Source of the DNA: Thermomicrobiaceae bacterium
GTDB lineage: Bacteria > Chloroflexota > Chloroflexia > Thermomicrobiales > Thermomicrobiaceae
DNA: 8,015 bases
Direction: 5' to 3'
Assembly: GCA_007123655.1 (NCBI GenBank)
Contig: SKKR01000371.1
Span: 1-8,015 of the forward strand
Below the pieces are notes generated by a model, which was given only the letters and a program-made list of their open reading frames with translations, searched no databases and had not been told where the DNA came from. Positions 5,986 through 8,015 of the stretch are shown here, piece after piece. Both the position numbers and the translations under genes were made by a program. The number at the start of each line of letters is the position of its first letter. The stretch's first letter is position 1.

Positions 5986-7239
5986 CTACAGCCGGGCCCG
6001 GATGGCTTCAACATCTACCTCTTCATACTCGGGCCGCAACTCGAACTCGTCAGCCGCCTGCTGCACTTCGTCGTGATCGAAGTCATTCGCGGCTGCGATG
6101 AAGTCGTTCGAAAGGATGACATCCGTATCGAAGACCTCAGAGACCTGTCCAAGCTCGGCGATCGTCTCCAGGAAAATCTCCCAGCTTTCCGGGTCGTGCC
6201 AGCCCCAGCCGTCGCGCGCGTCGAAGTCGCCTCGATAACAGTTGGCAAGTTGCATCATGGATTCGACGGCGATCTCCGGTTCCATTTGCTCGGCCAGAGC
6301 CGGGAATTGATCCATCGTATGCTGTGTCGCGGCGCGCGGGTTGAGATATCCGAACTCCAGACCCATCGACCACCCGCGGAAGTACTGCTCGTAGAGGGGG
6401 CGAAGCTCTTCGTCATCGACCTCCTCAGTGCGAATGACGAAACTGTTGGCCGGGAACGCAGAGAAGTCCTTGCCTAGCAAGTAGTCAAATTCAAGGCCTT
6501 GGCCCTCCCATTGCGCCCTCAACCCTTCCCAGGTGAGCGCGGCGTCAGCCTGTCCCTGAGCGAGCGACTGCGCCCAGCCTTCACCCGCTTCGACGTAGTT
6601 GACCTCGGATGGATCGATTCCGGCCTGCGCGAACAGCGGGTTGGCGATCGACTCCCATCCCGGATCGCCGAGCGCGATCTCCCTGCCGACCAGGTCTTCC
6701 AGGCTTTCGATGCCACTGCCCGGCTGGAATGCAAATGCAAACACGTCCAGTGCACCCATCTGGTAGACCGACGTGACGCCCACGCCAGCCTCCAGGGAAA
6801 GCGTGTAGACCCCGGGAGACGGGAACCCGACGTCGGCCTGACCCTGGTCGACCAGGCGTGCCGTCGAAGTCGCTTCCATCGGGCCTGGTTCCATGATTGT
6901 TTCGATATCGCCGAACCAGCCGTAGCTCTCGGCAACCCAGTAGGCGTAGTCGTCGAGCACTTCAAGCGTGCCGCGCGGCGAAACCCAGGTGATCTGTCCA
7001 GTGACGCCGTTCTCGGGGGCCGGAGTCGCCGTAACCTCGCCTGGCACCGTCGGCGTCGGCTCCGCGGTATCGTCGGTCACCGCCACGTCATCGTCGTCAT
7101 CATCGGTGGTCTCGCATGCCGCCAGAATCCCGCCGATGAGCGGCAGCGACAGGCCGAGCGCCGACGCGCGAACGATGAACTGTCGCCGGCTGATTCGCCC
7201 GGCGTTGAACTGCTGAATGAGCAGGTTCAGCTTTCGCAT
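5986..7239 (-). CDS. ABC transporter substrate-binding lipoprotein, NMT1/NitT/TauT-like, Tat-type signal
   Basis: A complete 417-residue secreted binding protein. The N-terminus has a twin-arginine motif, SRRQFI (17-22), a hydrophobic stretch at about 23-40, and the lipobox LAAC with lipidated C42. This indicates folded export by Tat followed by membrane anchoring. A linker at 43-80 has six Asp in a row (46-51), then a Thr/Pro/Glu-rich stretch. The binding domain follows from about 81. Features typical of NMT1/THI5-like or NitT/TauT binding proteins include TARLVDQGQADVGF (126-139), ESLEDLVGREIALGDPG (178-194) and GQADAALTWEG (229-239). It should capture the substrate outside the membrane and pass it to the permease encoded just upstream. 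A strong AGGAGGAGAG site fixes the start. The stop is TAG. The family binds nitrate, sulfonates, pyrimidine precursors and others, so the ligand is not predicted. Confidence 0.92.
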   Translation of the reverse strand: MRKLNLLIQQFNAGRISRRQFIVRASALGLSLPLIGGILAACETTDDDDDDVAVTDDTAEPTPTVPGEVTATPAPENGVTGQITWVSPRGTLEVLDDYAYWVAESYGWFGDIETIMEPGPMEATSTARLVDQGQADVGFPSPGVYTLSLEAGVGVTSVYQMGALDVFAFAFQPGSGIESLEDLVGREIALGDPGWESIANPLFAQAGIDPSEVNYVEAGEGWAQSLAQGQADAALTWEGLRAQWEGQGLEFDYLLGKDFSAFPANSFVIRTEEVDDEELRPLYEQYFRGWSMGLEFGYLNPRAATQHTMDQFPALAEQMEPEIAVESMMQLANCYRGDFDARDGWGWHDPESWEIFLETIAELGQVSEVFDTDVILSNDFIAAANDFDHDEVQQAADEFELRPEYEEVDVEAIRARL

Positions 7240-7389
7240 GGTGTTCTCTCCTCCTGAATGCGGGTATTCCCCGCGTACTGTTCCGGTTCCGTCCCACTAG
7301 GCCCCCGTAGGAAAGGAAAGTGTTCCCTTCGCTCTGTGTCTTACCTGCTCGGCTCCTTTCATCCCTGGCTCCGGTACGTTGATCGCCTT
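7240..7389 (-). promoter_or_regulatory. 150-base gap between permease and binding-protein genes, with hairpins and strong RBS
   Basis: This is the largest gap in the window. It holds a strong ribosome binding site (AGGAGGAGAG, roughly 7246-7255) for the binding protein. A 5-pair hairpin at 7260-7274 (GCGGG/CCCGC) lies just upstream of it. A second hairpin at 7311-7330 has eight pairs on the transcript, one of them G-U, and a 4-base loop. No following T-run and no convincing -35/-10 promoter pair was seen. It could tune binding-protein expression relative to the permease, or hold an internal promoter that I cannot recognise. Confidence 0.45.
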
Positions 7390-8015
7390 TCATGCCTGCC
7401 AGCTCGCCCATCTCTGGCCGACCCAGTAGAAGAAGACATAGATCGAGACGCCGACGATCGAGAGCAGCACCATCGTCGCGAAGAAGTTCGGCATCTGGAT
7501 CAGTGATGAGTAGTACGCCAGACGGTTGCCGAGTCCATCACGACCTCCCACCATCTGCGCCGCGACATTGGTCAGTAACCCGAATATCCCGCCGACCATC
7601 AGGCCGACGATGATCATTGGAAGGGCTGACGGGAAACGGACCTTGACGAAGATCTGCAGTGTGCTTGCCCCGTAGGAGCGAGCGAGCGCGATCTTGGAGA
7701 GCTCGGTTCGCCGGAAGCCGGTCGCCGAGTTGATCATCACCATCGGGCCGGACGCCAGCGCTACCGCGATTATGCGCGGCTCGCTTCCGAAGCCGAACTG
7801 CAGGATCAGCAGCGGCACCAGCGCCAGCATCGGTGTCGTCACCATGATGATGATGTACGGGGCGATAACTTTTTCGGCGAACGGAAACTGCGTGATCACT
7901 GCGGCCAGCATGATCCCGATTGACGCGCCGATCGCGTAGCCCGCGAGCAACTCCCGAAGCGTTATCAGCAGATGTGGCAGGTGAAGATCGAAATTAAACA
8001 CCAGAGCGCGCGCCA
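7390..8015 (-). CDS. ABC transporter permease, NitT/TauT/SsuC type, C-terminal part (cut by window edge)
   Basis: The frame is open to the right edge with 207 residues visible. Full members are about 250-270, so an N-terminal portion including the first membrane segment is probably missing. A GTG at 7999-8001 could serve as a start, but the reading frame continues beyond it and the family expects more sequence, so I treat it as internal valine. About five hydrophobic membrane segments are visible. The cytoplasmic EAA loop that contacts the ATPase is seen as ALARSYGAS...FPSALP (7618-7687). GGRDGLGNRLAYY before the last segment is typical of SsuC/TauC-like permeases. The TGA stop is at 7390-7392. 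It forms the membrane channel of an importer with the adjacent binding lipoprotein. The ATPase gene is not in this window and probably lies further upstream. Confidence 0.9.
   Translation of the reverse strand, partial: ARALVFNFDLHLPHLLITLRELLAGYAIGASIGIMLAAVITQFPFAEKVIAPYIIIMVTTPMLALVPLLILQFGFGSEPRIIAVALASGPMVMINSATGFRRTELSKIALARSYGASTLQIFVKVRFPSALPMIIVGLMVGGIFGLLTNVAAQMVGGRDGLGNRLAYYSSLIQMPNFFATMVLLSIVGVSIYVFFYWVGQRWASWQA

Noticed and set aside
6499..7257. Plus-strand open frame of 252 residues opposite the binding protein
   Set aside because: It is the antisense of a clear Tat lipoprotein gene; its Val- and Ile-rich run near the end is just the reverse of the poly-Asp codons.
7240..7389. 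Riboswitch upstream of the binding-protein gene, including a TPP type
   Set aside because: I looked for TPP and guanidine-I core sequences and could not match their conserved segments in order. Only simple hairpins and a strong ribosome binding site are supported.
7999..8001. GTG as the true start of the permease
   Set aside because: The frame continues to the window edge without a stop, and starting here would lose the first membrane segment expected in this family, so it is more likely an internal valine.

Overview
This window is a tightly packed block of nine genes, all on the minus strand, so transcription runs from high to low coordinates. It is moderately GC-rich. Intergenic gaps range from a 1-base overlap to 150 bases, and every complete gene has a clear purine-rich ribosome binding site. 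No RNA gene, mobile element or CRISPR array was seen, and no stretch over 300 bases lacks a gene. The substrate-binding protein has a twin-arginine signal, a lipobox, and an acidic then Thr/Pro-rich linker. That style is common in Chloroflexota (Thermomicrobia/Sphaerobacter-like or SAR202-like bacteria). This phylum is my best guess, but it is an inference from style only.

Layout in transcription order. (1) An ABC importer permease of the NitT/TauT/SsuC type, cut by the right window edge. (2) Its probable substrate-binding lipoprotein. (3) A small VOC/glyoxalase-like protein. (4) A xylose-isomerase-like TIM-barrel sugar isomerase/epimerase. (5) A Gfo/Idh/MocA NAD(P)-dependent oxidoreductase. 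(6) An M20 (ArgE/DapE-type) metallo-hydrolase. (7) An alpha/beta hydrolase. (8) A second TIM-barrel isomerase, paralogous to the first. (9) The N-terminal part of a thiamine-diphosphate enzyme of the acetolactate-synthase type, cut by the left edge.

Taken together this looks like an uptake-plus-catabolism operon. A small molecule would be imported, possibly deacylated or de-amidated by the M20 enzyme, oxidised by the Gfo/Idh enzyme, opened by the alpha/beta hydrolase if a lactone forms, rearranged by the two TIM-barrel enzymes and VOC protein, and finally cut or condensed at a keto group by the ThDP enzyme. The substrate cannot be read from the sequence. The gene set superficially recalls inositol catabolism, but the match is not good enough to claim it.

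The main non-coding observations are hairpins in several intergenic gaps. The best is a 33-base hairpin between the binding-protein gene and the VOC gene. None has a U-tract, so they look like processing, stability or attenuation structures rather than intrinsic terminators.
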